In this document: positions 16,232 through 24,254 of the stretch, piece by piece
Position numbering within the stretch: position 1 is the first letter of the stretch
Layout: the number at the start of each line of letters is the position of its first letter
The notes under the pieces: model-generated
The model's database searches: none
What the model was told of the DNA's origin: nothing
What the model saw: the letters and a program-made list of their open reading frames with translations, nothing else
Program-made: the position numbers and the translations under genes
Assembly: GCF_030063305.1 (NCBI RefSeq)
Contig: NZ_JASISV010000001.1
Location: forward strand, 930,001 to 994,000
Source of the DNA: Salinibacterium sp. G-O1
GTDB lineage: Bacteria; Actinomycetota; Actinomycetes; Actinomycetales; Microbacteriaceae
DNA length: 64,000 bases
Direction: 5' to 3'

Positions 16232-17245
16232 TCAGCCCGCTGGTGTGAGTTGGGCGACAATCGGTCGGTGGTCGCTGCCCGAATCGTCCTGGGCCTCCAC
16301 CACGCGCATCCCCGTTGCCAGCCAATTAGGCGTCGACATCACGTGATCGATCGGCGCGCCGAGCAGCGCGGGAAAGTTGGCGGGCCAGGTGCCGACCGCG
16401 GCATTGTCGGTGGTGACCGCGGCGTCGAAGCACTCACCGACCGCGGCACCTGACGTCGTGCCAAGCCCAGCGAAGTGATCGAGGGTGGAGTTGAAGTCGC
16501 CGACCATGATCACGTCACCGCCGGCGCACGCGCCCTTTATCCACTGCAGGTCTTCGCGCCAGTTCGCCATCTCGCGCTCGATGGGAGCGACCACATGCAC
16601 GGCGATGATCGTCGGGCCGGTTCCTCCCGCTGGTCGGGCCACCACGGACGGCAGCACCGTCGTGGTCTCGGCCAGCTCATCCACAAGGTATTCGCCGAGT
16701 GTGCTGCTGATCAGCAACGTCGTCGAGCGTGCCTTCGAGATCTCGTCATACGACACGGTGTGCGCGGCCATCGTCAGCCCGGCGTCGCCCATCAGACTCG
16801 CCACCGCCTCGCCTGCATCTCGGGAGGTCTCGGGCAACACCACGATGTCTGCCCCGGACTCGATGGCCAGTTGCGCGATGGTGTCTGCCCCGGGGCGGTC
16901 GCCGAGCGTGTTCCAGCTGAGCACCGTCACGTCGCGGTCTGTCGCCTCAGCAAAGGTCGTGTCACCGAAACCACGGGCAGACAGCACAGCCAGGTTGATG
17001 AGGCAGAAGACCAGCACAATCAACGCCATGGATCCCGCGAACCGCCTGGCCGCCGCCACGAAAAGCGCAACGACCGCCAGTAACGCCACGACGCCCAGCC
17101 CCACGCTCGTCGAGACCGCCCGCAGCGACACGAGCTGCGCAAGGATCGGGAGCTGCGCAACCCCGAATAGCTGCGGCCAGGCGACGACGAGCAGCGCGAG
17201 GGCTGTCGCCACGATGACTATGGCAGCAAGGATTCGACGAAACAT
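16232..17245 (-). CDS. membrane-anchored endonuclease/exonuclease/phosphatase (EEP) family protein
   Basis: 337 residues: three N-terminal transmembrane helices (residues about 5-25, 38-65 and 70-95), then a periplasmic or external EEP domain. EEP motifs visible are VLSWNTLGDRPG, DIVVLPETS (catalytic Glu), IIAVHVVAP, VIMVGDFNST (Asp, Asn) and SGSDHRPIVAQL (Asp-His). The fold cleaves phosphodiesters in nucleic acids, lipids or sugars; the substrate is unknown. The divergent neighbour is the PHP phosphoesterase at 17279, another phosphate-ester enzyme, 33 bp away. Confidence 0.82.
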   Translation of the reverse strand: MFRRILAAIVIVATALALLVVAWPQLFGVAQLPILAQLVSLRAVSTSVGLGVVALLAVVALFVAAARRFAGSMALIVLVFCLINLAVLSARGFGDTTFAEATDRDVTVLSWNTLGDRPGADTIAQLAIESGADIVVLPETSRDAGEAVASLMGDAGLTMAAHTVSYDEISKARSTTLLISSTLGEYLVDELAETTTVLPSVVARPAGGTGPTIIAVHVVAPIEREMANWREDLQWIKGACAGGDVIMVGDFNSTLDHFAGLGTTSGAAVGECFDAAVTTDNAAVGTWPANFPALLGAPIDHVMSTPNWLATGMRVVEAQDDSGSDHRPIVAQLTPAG

Positions 17246-17266
17246 GGCGGGCCGAGCCTATGCCAA

Positions 17267-17272
17267 TAGGCT
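17267..17272 (+). promoter_or_regulatory. leaderless -10 element of the PHP gene
   Basis: TAGGCT, spacer TTGAGA, then ATG 17279. It argues against the in-frame TTG at 17273, which falls inside the spacer. Confidence 0.6.
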
Positions 17273-17278
17273 TTGAGA

Positions 17279-18133
17279 ATGTCCGACCGACCCATCGACC
17301 TTCACACCCACAGCGCGGTATCTGATGGCACCGAGACTCCGACGCAGTTGGTGCGGGCCGCCTCGACGGCCGGCCTCGGCACGATGGCCATCACCGACCA
17401 CGATTCCACGGCGGGGTGGCAGGAGGCGTTTGCCGCGGCATCCGGAACCGGTGTGACGGTCATTCCCGGCATGGAGCTGAGCACAAACTTCGGTGCGGCG
17501 AGTGTTCACATCCTGGCGTACCTGTTCGATCCGCTCGATGCCGGCATCATCTCCGAGACCGCGCGCATCCGCGACGGGCGACTTCGCAGGGCCGAGAAGA
17601 TCGTGCAGAAGATCGCCGCTGACTACGACCTGACCTGGGATGACGTGCTGGCCGAATCTCAGGACGGCACGACGCTCGGACGCCCGCACATCGCAGACGC
17701 GCTCGTGCGCAAGGGACACGTGCCGCACCGCAGCGCCGCATTCGAGAGCATCCTGCACTGGCAGGGCGGCTACTACGAGAAGTATTACGCGCCATCCCCG
17801 CTCGAAGGGGTTCGGATGATCGTGGCCGCCGGGGGAGTGCCCGTGCTCGCGCATCCGGCATCCCACGGCAAGTACCGGTCGATGGATGACTCGATCATCC
17901 GCGAACTCGTCGACAACGGGCTGTTCGGCCTCGAGGTGCATCATCGCGACAACACCGATGATGGCAAGGTCTGGCTGCTGAAGATCGCCAAAAAGTTCGG
18001 CCTCGAGATCACGGGGTCGAGCGACTACCACGGCGAAGGAAAACCGAACCGGCTCGCGGAGAACACCACGGCGCCGGAGGTGCTGGAGCGGATCATCGCC
18101 CGAGCCACGGGCTCGACACCGCACCGCGGCTAG
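17279..18133 (+). CDS. PHP-domain metal-dependent phosphoesterase
   Basis: 284 residues, full PHP fold. DLHTHSAVSDGTETP is motif I, AITDHDSTAGW motif II, VIPGMELSTNFG motif III, and VLAHPASHGKYR, GLEVHHRDN and TGSSDYHGE carry the remaining metal ligands. Related enzymes are the TrpH/YciV 5'-3' exoribonuclease (RNase AM) and 3',5'-bisphosphate nucleotidases, so it probably acts on short RNA or pAp-like nucleotides. ATG 17279 is fixed by the TAGGCT hexamer. A hairpin repeat separates it from the convergent helicase gene. Confidence 0.85.
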   Translation: MSDRPIDLHTHSAVSDGTETPTQLVRAASTAGLGTMAITDHDSTAGWQEAFAAASGTGVTVIPGMELSTNFGAASVHILAYLFDPLDAGIISETARIRDGRLRRAEKIVQKIAADYDLTWDDVLAESQDGTTLGRPHIADALVRKGHVPHRSAAFESILHWQGGYYEKYYAPSPLEGVRMIVAAGGVPVLAHPASHGKYRSMDDSIIRELVDNGLFGLEVHHRDNTDDGKVWLLKIAKKFGLEITGSSDYHGEGKPNRLAENTTAPEVLERIIARATGSTPHRG

Positions 18134-18158
18134 CGCGCGCTTCTGGGCGGTCCCGGCC

Positions 18159-18217
18159 GCGAACTGCGGCAAATGCAGGCTCCCGGATGCCGGAGACGTG
18201 CATTTGGCGCAGCTCGG
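18159..18217. repeat. intergenic hairpin repeat (element B)
   Basis: Arms GAACTGCGGCAAATGCA (18161-18177) and TGCATTTGGCGCAGCTC (18199-18215) pair at 15 of 17 positions. The inner CTCCCGG and CCGGAG bases form a second small stem. The 16-mer GCGAACTGCGGCAAAT at 18159-18174 recurs inverted at 40123-40138. There is no T run, and it lies between convergent genes. Confidence 0.8.
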
Positions 18218-18239
18218 GCGAGGAGCGGCCGTGGCTCGA

Positions 18240-19682
18240 CTAGCTCGCGGGAGGAGTGTGGCCGGGTGCGCCTGCAGCGCCACCACGGCGCGTGCGCGTG
18301 CGGCTGCGACGTGATGGCGCGGCGCCGTCGTGCGTGCCGCCACCGGCCGCGCTGTCACGAACGGCATCGCCGGAGTGCTGGCGCGGCGGGCGTGAGCCCG
18401 AACCCTGCGCCGGGCGACCACCACGGTCACCGGAGCGCGGCGGACGGCCGTCGTTCCTGGCCGACGACGGCGCAGCGTCGCGGGCGCGGGCGGGAGGAGC
18501 GCCGGGCAGGCGACCCTTCGTGCCCTCGGGGATGTCGAGGTCGGTGAAGAGGTGGGGGCTCGACGAATACGTCTCGGTCGGCTCCGGGATGCCCATGTCG
18601 AGCGCGCGGTTGATGAGCGACCACTTGTGCATGTCGTCCCAGTCGACGAACGTCACGGCGATTCCCGTCTTGCCGGCGCGGCCGGTTCGGCCGGCGCGGT
18701 GCAGGTAGGTGTCGTGATCGTCAGGGATGGTGTGGTTGATGACGTGGGTGACGTCGTTGACGTCGATGCCTCGAGCCGCGACATCCGTAGCAATCAGGAT
18801 GTCTTTCTTGCCGGCCTTGAACGCGGCCATGGCGCGCTCGCGCTGCTCCTGGTTGAGGTCACCGTGAACGGCGGCGGCGTTGAAGCCGCGGTCATTCAGC
18901 TCTTCGACCAGCTTGGCTGCTGCGCGCTTGGTGCGCGTGAACACGACGGTCTTGCCGCGACCCTCGGACTGCAGGATGCGGGCGATGACCTCGTCTTTGT
19001 CGAGGTTGTGAGCGCGGTAGACGATGTGCTTGATGTTCGCCTGCGTCAGGCCCTCGTTGGGGTCTGTGGCGCGGATGTGGATCGGCTTGTTCATGAAGCG
19101 GCGCGCGAGGGCCACGATCGGGCCGGGCATCGTCGCCGAGAACAGCATGGTGTGGCGGGTCGGGCTGGTCTGGGCGAACAGCTTCTCGATGTCGCTGAGG
19201 AACCCGAGGTCGAGCATCTTGTCGGCCTCGTCGAGCACCATGACTTTGACGTCTTTCAGTGACAGCAGTCGCTGCGACGCAAGGTCGAGCAGGCGGCCGG
19301 GCGTGCCGACGACAACCTGCGCGCCGGCCTTCAGCTCTTCGACCTGACCTTCGTAGGCCTTGCCGCCGTAGATGGCCGCGACCTTGGTGCTGCGATTGGA
19401 TGCCGCGAGCACGAGGTCTTCGGCAACCTGCACGCACAGCTCGCGTGTGGGTACGACCACCAGCGCCTTGACGCCGGGCTCGGGGTCGGTTCCGAGTGAC
19501 TGGAGCAGGGGCAGCCCGAATCCGAGGGTCTTACCCGTTCCGGTCTTGGCCTGTCCGATTATGTCCTGGCCGGCGAGTCCCATGGGGATCGTCTGGCTCT
19601 GGATGGGGAAGGGTTCGAGGATGCCCTTGGTGGCAAGTGCGTCGACCATGTCCTGGTCGATATTCAATTCTGCGAAAGTCAA
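18240..19682 (-). CDS. DEAD-box RNA helicase (RhlE/CshA-like)
   Basis: 480 residues. Helicase motifs in order: Q motif FPIQSQT, Walker A AKTGTGKT (45-52), PTREL, TPGR, DEAD (151-154), SAT (182-184), TDVAARGIDV and HRAGRTGRAG. The C-terminal 85 residues are a disordered Arg/Gly/Ser/Pro-rich tail, typical of RNA-annealing or phase-separating tails in cold-shock and ribosome-assembly helicases. The start codon read is TTG 19682; no Shine-Dalgarno or leaderless hexamer clearly supports it, so the true 5' end may differ by a few codons. The divergent ferritin-like gene follows as in mycobacteria. Confidence 0.9.
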   Translation of the reverse strand: MTFAELNIDQDMVDALATKGILEPFPIQSQTIPMGLAGQDIIGQAKTGTGKTLGFGLPLLQSLGTDPEPGVKALVVVPTRELCVQVAEDLVLAASNRSTKVAAIYGGKAYEGQVEELKAGAQVVVGTPGRLLDLASQRLLSLKDVKVMVLDEADKMLDLGFLSDIEKLFAQTSPTRHTMLFSATMPGPIVALARRFMNKPIHIRATDPNEGLTQANIKHIVYRAHNLDKDEVIARILQSEGRGKTVVFTRTKRAAAKLVEELNDRGFNAAAVHGDLNQEQRERAMAAFKAGKKDILIATDVAARGIDVNDVTHVINHTIPDDHDTYLHRAGRTGRAGKTGIAVTFVDWDDMHKWSLINRALDMGIPEPTETYSSSPHLFTDLDIPEGTKGRLPGAPPARARDAAPSSARNDGRPPRSGDRGGRPAQGSGSRPPRQHSGDAVRDSAAGGGTHDGAAPSRRSRTRTRRGGAAGAPGHTPPAS

Positions 19683-19809
19683 TGTAGTTGTGTGCCTAAC
19701 AGGTAACGAGGTACGCCCGTTCAGTCCTGGGGCGCAGGACCTCCGCCAGAATGGGAGGTATGGGCCCAGTTTAGCGTGCCGCCCGCGAATATCCCGTTTT
19801 GGTGGGCAT

Positions 19810-19815
19810 TAAGCT
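19810..19815 (+). promoter_or_regulatory. leaderless -10 element of the ferritin-like gene
   Basis: TAAGCT, spacer GACCTC, then GTG 19822. Confidence 0.6.
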
Positions 19816-19821
19816 GACCTC

Positions 19822-20547
19822 GTGGCTAATTGGTTATCACGGTTCTCGCGTGCCCCTCGAAAGATCGACGCTCCCCGGTTGCGCGCCCGCGGACTCGACC
19901 AGGCCACCACCAAGGTCGAGCTCGTGGAGTTGACGCCCGACCTGATGGGCTTCCTCGGCCGCGCGGCCTACGTGCAACTGATGCTGTTCGAGAATCTCTC
20001 CAGAGCGCTGTCGACCGCGCCGTCGACGGTGGGCAAGACCGCCATCGGGCGCGCAGCAGAGCTGTCGCTCGCCAAGCACCGGCGCCTCGTCGACGAGATT
20101 GAGCGGTCCGGCAAAAGCCCTGCCGAGGTGATGCAGCCTTTCACGAAGGCTGTCGACGACTTCGAGCGTGACACCCGCGGAGCCGACTGGTTCGAGACGG
20201 TTGTGGCGTGCTACCTGACCGCTGGCTTCCTCGATGACTTTTTTGCCCGGCTCGCCCGGGGGCTCGGCGACGACAACGGGCGGCGCATCGCCGGGATCTT
20301 CACGAGCGAGTCGGGGGAGTCCCTTCTGGCCGGCCTGTTGACGTCGGCAATCGACGAGAACCCCCGCCTGTCGGCACGGCTGGCGATGTGGGGGAGGCGC
20401 CTCGTGGGCGACACGATGTTGCTGGCGCGGTCTGCGCTCCAGTACACCGAAGACCACATCTCGGACGAGGCCAGAATCGAGCCGGTGTTCACCGAGCTGA
20501 TTGCGGCTCACACCCGCCGAATGGATGCGCTCGGCCTGACCGCCTGA
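19822..20547 (+). CDS. ferritin-like fold protein (MiaE-related, actinobacterial)
   Basis: 241 residues, almost all helical. Candidate metal ligands are spread along four helices: LMLFENLSRAL, LAKHRRLVDEIE, FETVVACYLTAGFLDDF and EDHISDEARIE. This arrangement matches the actinobacterial ferritin-like fold family found next to a DEAD helicase and DUF3107, which is distantly related to the tRNA hydroxylase MiaE. The enzymatic role is not established. GTG 19822 follows the TAAGCT element by 6 nt. It converges on the small membrane protein gene 6 bp away. Confidence 0.7.
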   Translation: MANWLSRFSRAPRKIDAPRLRARGLDQATTKVELVELTPDLMGFLGRAAYVQLMLFENLSRALSTAPSTVGKTAIGRAAELSLAKHRRLVDEIERSGKSPAEVMQPFTKAVDDFERDTRGADWFETVVACYLTAGFLDDFFARLARGLGDDNGRRIAGIFTSESGESLLAGLLTSAIDENPRLSARLAMWGRRLVGDTMLLARSALQYTEDHISDEARIEPVFTELIAAHTRRMDALGLTA

Positions 20548-20553
20548 GTTGAA

Positions 20554-20844
20554 TCAGCGCGGTGCTAGCTGGGCGAGCTTCGCGGCATCCGATTCGATGC
20601 GCTTGCGAGGCAGGACCATGGCGACAACCAGTGACGCGATCGTGGCGGCGCCGATGGTGGCTACCCAGATCCAGGTGCCGTCGAAGGTGAGCCCTGCCCA
20701 CAGGAGGGCGACCCACACCACGGCTGAGACCGCGGCGGCCACTGCTGGCAGCAGGAACGCTCCGTAGGTGCGCCGCTTCGGCGTGCTGTACCGCACGATC
20801 GCGCCAATGCAGGCGCTAATCACGATGACGAAAAGCAGTTCCAT
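20554..20844 (-). CDS. small membrane protein (96 aa), unknown
   Basis: Three hydrophobic helices: MELLFVIVISACIGAIVRY, a GAFLLPAVAAAVSAVVWVAL segment, and IWVATIGAATIASLVVAMVL. The C-terminus is short and basic. I do not recognise the family. It starts 6 bp downstream of the DUF3107 stop on the same strand, so it is almost certainly the second gene of that operon. Confidence 0.7.
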   Translation of the reverse strand: MELLFVIVISACIGAIVRYSTPKRRTYGAFLLPAVAAAVSAVVWVALLWAGLTFDGTWIWVATIGAATIASLVVAMVLPRKRIESDAAKLAQLAPR

Positions 20845-20850
20845 CGATCG

Positions 20851-21075
20851 TTACGCGACGAAGCCGACGCGACGCGACTCTTCTGAGCCGATCTCGAGGT
20901 AGGCGAGGGACTCGGTGGGAACCAGGTACACGTTCGACTTGGAGTCGGTCAGTTTGATGAATTTTGCGCCAGAGTCGAGAGCTGTCGAAACCGTCTTCTC
21001 GACCTCACTCGACGTCTGCGACGACTCGAAACTGATCTCACGGGGGCTGTTGGCGATGCCGATGCGAATGTCCAC
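20851..21075 (-). CDS. DUF3107 family protein (74 aa)
   Basis: From GTG 21075 the protein reads VDIRIGIANSPREISFESSQ and ends in a beta-rich half with IGSEESRRVGFVA. DUF3107 members typically open with xxVRIGxxNxxREL, which matches this start. The frame is open six codons further upstream, but TACCCT sits exactly 6 nt before GTG 21075, so those codons are promoter sequence. Function unknown; it is conserved beside the DEAD helicase region in actinobacteria. It is divergent from adnA. Confidence 0.82.
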   Translation of the reverse strand: MDIRIGIANSPREISFESSQTSSEVEKTVSTALDSGAKFIKLTDSKSNVYLVPTESLAYLEIGSEESRRVGFVA

Positions 21076-21081
21076 GATCAC

Positions 21082-21087
21082 AGGGTA
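21082..21087 (-). promoter_or_regulatory. leaderless -10 element of the DUF3107 gene
   Basis: TACCCT on the minus strand, spacer GTGATC, then GTG at 21075. It decides the start of DUF3107. Confidence 0.6.
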
Positions 21088-21137
21088 CGACACAACGGGA
21101 GGGGCGTTCGGCGCCGTTCACTGTCAGCGCATCCCGC

Positions 21138-21143
21138 TACCGT
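21138..21143 (+). promoter_or_regulatory. leaderless -10 element of adnA
   Basis: TACCGT, spacer GGTGCC, then ATG 21150. Confidence 0.6.
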
Positions 21144-21149
21144 GGTGCC

Positions 21150-24100
21150 ATGGCGAACTTCGAGCGCGATGGCGTAAACGATCGCCTCAGGTCCATCTCC
21201 CCCGACCCGTCCCAGCGGGCCGTCATCGACCTGCCGGATGACGCCTGCGCCGCCGTGATCGGCGCTCCCGGTAGCGGAAAAACCTCGACCATGATCGAGC
21301 TCGTCGCCGATCGCGTGCTCACGCGCGGCTGGTCGCCCGGCGAGATCGTCATCCTGAGCCCGAGTCGCGCAAGTGCAACCCTGCTGCGCGACCGACTCGC
21401 CCAGCGTCTCGGTGTGCCGACCCCCGGCCCGATGGCGCGCACGGCAAACTCGCTGGCCTTCGAGGTCGTGCGGGATGCTGCAGCCCTGGCCGGTGGCCCT
21501 GCGCCGACGCTGCTGACGGGCGCTGAGCAAGACCAGATCATCGCCGAACTGCTCGCCGGTGAGATCGAAGACGGAACAGACACGGCATGGCCAGCCCACC
21601 TCGACGCTGAGGTTCGTCGGCTTCGCGGGTTCAGAACTGAGCTGCGCGACCTCATGATGCGCGCCGTGGAATACGGAGTGAGCCCGGCTGCGCTGGCCTC
21701 CCTCGGGCGAGCGCACGGCCGCGACGAATGGGTGGCCGCATCCCACTTCATCACCGTCTACGACCAGGTGAAGGCCAGCTATCGCGGTGGTCATTTCGAC
21801 TCGACCGAACTCATCCGCGAGGCCGCGGCGATCATCCGCGAGGGGGCGCCGCTCACCATCGACGGGCTTCGACTCGTCATCGTCGACGACGCGCAGGAGT
21901 CGACCGAATCCACCGTGACGCTGTTGCGTGCGCTCGTCGGGCGGGGAGTTTCCGTGATCGCTTTCGGCGATCCGGATGTCACCACCGGCGGTTTTCGTGG
22001 GGCGCAGCCCGACCTGCTGGGCCGCCTCGGCGCCGCCCTCGGTCGGCCCGTGGTGTCGCTGTACCTCAGCGACGTGCACCGGCACGGCGAGCAGGTGCGC
22101 GACGTTGTGGCTGGCATCACGGGGCGTATTGGTGCGGCCGCCGCCGGAGCGCAGCGGCAGGCGACCGCGGGCGCCGCAACCGGCGCTGTAGCGGCGTTCC
22201 GGCTCGGATCACCTGCAGAAGAGGTGGCGTTCATCGCCCGACGACTGCGCGAACGTCACCTGCTCGACGGAGTCGCGTGGTCGGAGATGGCTGTCGTCGT
22301 GCGCTCCGGCAGCCTGGTGCCATCGCTGGCGCGCGAGTTGCGTGCCCTGGAGGTGACGACCAGCGTGTCGAGCGCTCGCGCCGCGGTGCGTGACGAATAC
22401 GCGGTGGAGGGGCTCATCCTGTTGTTGGAGCTGTCGCTCGGAATCGCAGGGATGTCGTCGGGCCGGGTGCTCGACTCCGCCGCTGCGCTCGACCTGCTTG
22501 GCGGTGCGGTGGGCAGGCTCGACGCGGTGTCGCTGCGTCGGCTGAAGGCAGCCCTGCGGCATGAGGAGCTTGCCGGCGGCGGAGATCGTGGCGCCGACGA
22601 CCTGGTCGTCGAAGCACTGCAGCACCCGGTGGGTCTGGTGACGGTTGACACCAGGGTCGGCAGGGCGGCGCAGGCCGTCGCCACGAACCTGCATGCCACC
22701 GCGGCTGCTGCGCTTGCGGGCGAGAGCATCGAGGAACTGCTGTGGGGAGCCTGGCAGCGCACCGGTCTTGCAAAGACCTGGTTCGACCAGGCGCTCGGAT
22801 CCGGCATCGTCGCTGAAGAGGCGAACCGCCACCTGGACGCTGTCGTTGCTCTGTTCTCGGCCGCCAAGAGGTTCGTCGAGCGAACGCCGGATGTGCCGGC
22901 AGCGGTGTTCCTCGATTCGTGGCGCTCGGCCGACGTCGCCGAAGACACCCTTGCCGCCCGGGCCATCCTCGATTCCGTCACGGTGGGAACGCCATCGGCC
23001 GTCGTCGGCCGGGAGTTTGACGTGGTGGTGGTCGCAGGCATGCAAGAGAACGTCTGGCCGAACATGCGTATCCGGGGGTCGCTGCTGGGCTCCCAGGACC
23101 TGCCGATCGTGGTGGCAGGGGGCGATCCCACGACGCTCGACAAGCGGCTGGACGTGATGCACGACGAGCTTCGGATGTTCGCTCAGGCCGTATCGCGAGC
23201 CCGCACCGAGGTTGTGGTCACCGCCGTCGCGGGCGACGACAACCTCCCGTCTCCGTTCCTGCGGCTGGTGCCCGAGGGCACTGTCGTGGGGCTCCCACGG
23301 CATCCGCTCAGCCTGAGGGGGATGGTCGGACGGATGCGCCGCGAGCTGACGTCGACGGGCTCGGCGGAGGCGGCATCCGGAATCGCCAGGCTCGCTGCCG
23401 AGGGCGTTCCCGGCGCGCATCCGAGCCAGTGGTACGGATTGGCTGAGCCCAGTTCGACCGCGCCGCTCGTGAACCTCGACGACCCAGACGTGACCGTGCG
23501 CGTGTCGCCGTCGCGCATGGAAGCCTTCGAGTCCTGCGGGCTGCACTGGCTCATCGACGAGGTGGGCGGCGGATCGTCGAGCGTTGCGGCCAACCTCGGA
23601 ACGCTCATCCATTCGGTCGCGGAGACGGCGACGGACATTTCTCCGGAGGCGCTCTTTGCCGCGGTGCAGGAGCGCTGGGGCGAACTCAGCTTCGAGGCGA
23701 GCTGGCATTCCGAGGTCGAGAAGGCGCGAGCGCGCAACCTCACCACGCGCCTCTCGGCCTATTTGCGCGACTTCGATGCGGCGGGCGGGTCGGTGGTGAA
23801 CCGGGAGGGCTCCTTCGAACTGCAGGTCGGTCGCGCCACCCTGAGGGGAAAGATCGACAGGGTGGAGGCCTACCCCGATGGCACAGCCGTGATCGTGGAT
23901 CTCAAGACCGGCAAGAACGACCCGACGAGCGACGACGCGGTGCTCGAACACGCGCAACTCGGTGCGTACCAGCTGGCGTTCGCCTCTGGCGCCATCGAGT
24001 CTGTGCCCGAAGGGCTAACGAACGGGGGAGCGAAGCTCGTGATCGTGTCGAAGGGCGCGCGCGGCGCCGACTACGCGGCCCCCCACCAAAAGGCCTTCAC

Positions 24101-24254
24101 GGCCGAGCAGCTCGAGGCGTTCCGCGGTCGGGTGATCGACGACTCTGTCGGCATGGCCGGGGCCGTTTTCGTCGCACAGCTGGGCTCACACTGCCTCGAC
24201 CCGTGGAGCTACGGTCGCTGCAAGATCCACGTCGTGCAGGCGGTGAGCTCATGA
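21150..24254 (+). CDS. adnA: ATP-dependent helicase-nuclease subunit AdnA
   Basis: 1034 residues, close to mycobacterial AdnA. It is one half of the AdnAB end-resection motor that replaces RecBCD in double-strand break repair. UvrD-type Walker A is IGAPGSGKTS (about 37-46). Motif II reads VIVDDAQES, and SxxRAR-type motif VI is SRARTEVVV. The C-terminal RecB-like nuclease has TLIHSVAETA, RGKIDRVEAY and AVIVDLKTGK. Cysteines flank the nuclease (AFESCGLHW upstream, HCLDPWSYGRC downstream), as in AddB-type iron-sulfur nucleases, but only three are evident. The ATG overlaps nothing and is leaderless. adnB follows with an ATGA overlap. Confidence 0.9.
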   Translation: MANFERDGVNDRLRSISPDPSQRAVIDLPDDACAAVIGAPGSGKTSTMIELVADRVLTRGWSPGEIVILSPSRASATLLRDRLAQRLGVPTPGPMARTANSLAFEVVRDAAALAGGPAPTLLTGAEQDQIIAELLAGEIEDGTDTAWPAHLDAEVRRLRGFRTELRDLMMRAVEYGVSPAALASLGRAHGRDEWVAASHFITVYDQVKASYRGGHFDSTELIREAAAIIREGAPLTIDGLRLVIVDDAQESTESTVTLLRALVGRGVSVIAFGDPDVTTGGFRGAQPDLLGRLGAALGRPVVSLYLSDVHRHGEQVRDVVAGITGRIGAAAAGAQRQATAGAATGAVAAFRLGSPAEEVAFIARRLRERHLLDGVAWSEMAVVVRSGSLVPSLARELRALEVTTSVSSARAAVRDEYAVEGLILLLELSLGIAGMSSGRVLDSAAALDLLGGAVGRLDAVSLRRLKAALRHEELAGGGDRGADDLVVEALQHPVGLVTVDTRVGRAAQAVATNLHATAAAALAGESIEELLWGAWQRTGLAKTWFDQALGSGIVAEEANRHLDAVVALFSAAKRFVERTPDVPAAVFLDSWRSADVAEDTLAARAILDSVTVGTPSAVVGREFDVVVVAGMQENVWPNMRIRGSLLGSQDLPIVVAGGDPTTLDKRLDVMHDELRMFAQAVSRARTEVVVTAVAGDDNLPSPFLRLVPEGTVVGLPRHPLSLRGMVGRMRRELTSTGSAEAASGIARLAAEGVPGAHPSQWYGLAEPSSTAPLVNLDDPDVTVRVSPSRMEAFESCGLHWLIDEVGGGSSSVAANLGTLIHSVAETATDISPEALFAAVQERWGELSFEASWHSEVEKARARNLTTRLSAYLRDFDAAGGSVVNREGSFELQVGRATLRGKIDRVEAYPDGTAVIVDLKTGKNDPTSDDAVLEHAQLGAYQLAFASGAIESVPEGLTNGGAKLVIVSKGARGADYAAPHQKAFTAEQLEAFRGRVIDDSVGMAGAVFVAQLGSHCLDPWSYGRCKIHVVQAVSS

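Noticed and set aside
22209-23957. 582-codon minus-strand frame antisense to adnA
   Set aside because: adnA shows full helicase and nuclease motifs. The antisense frame is an Arg/His/Gly-rich shadow caused by GC-biased third positions, with no recognisable domain.
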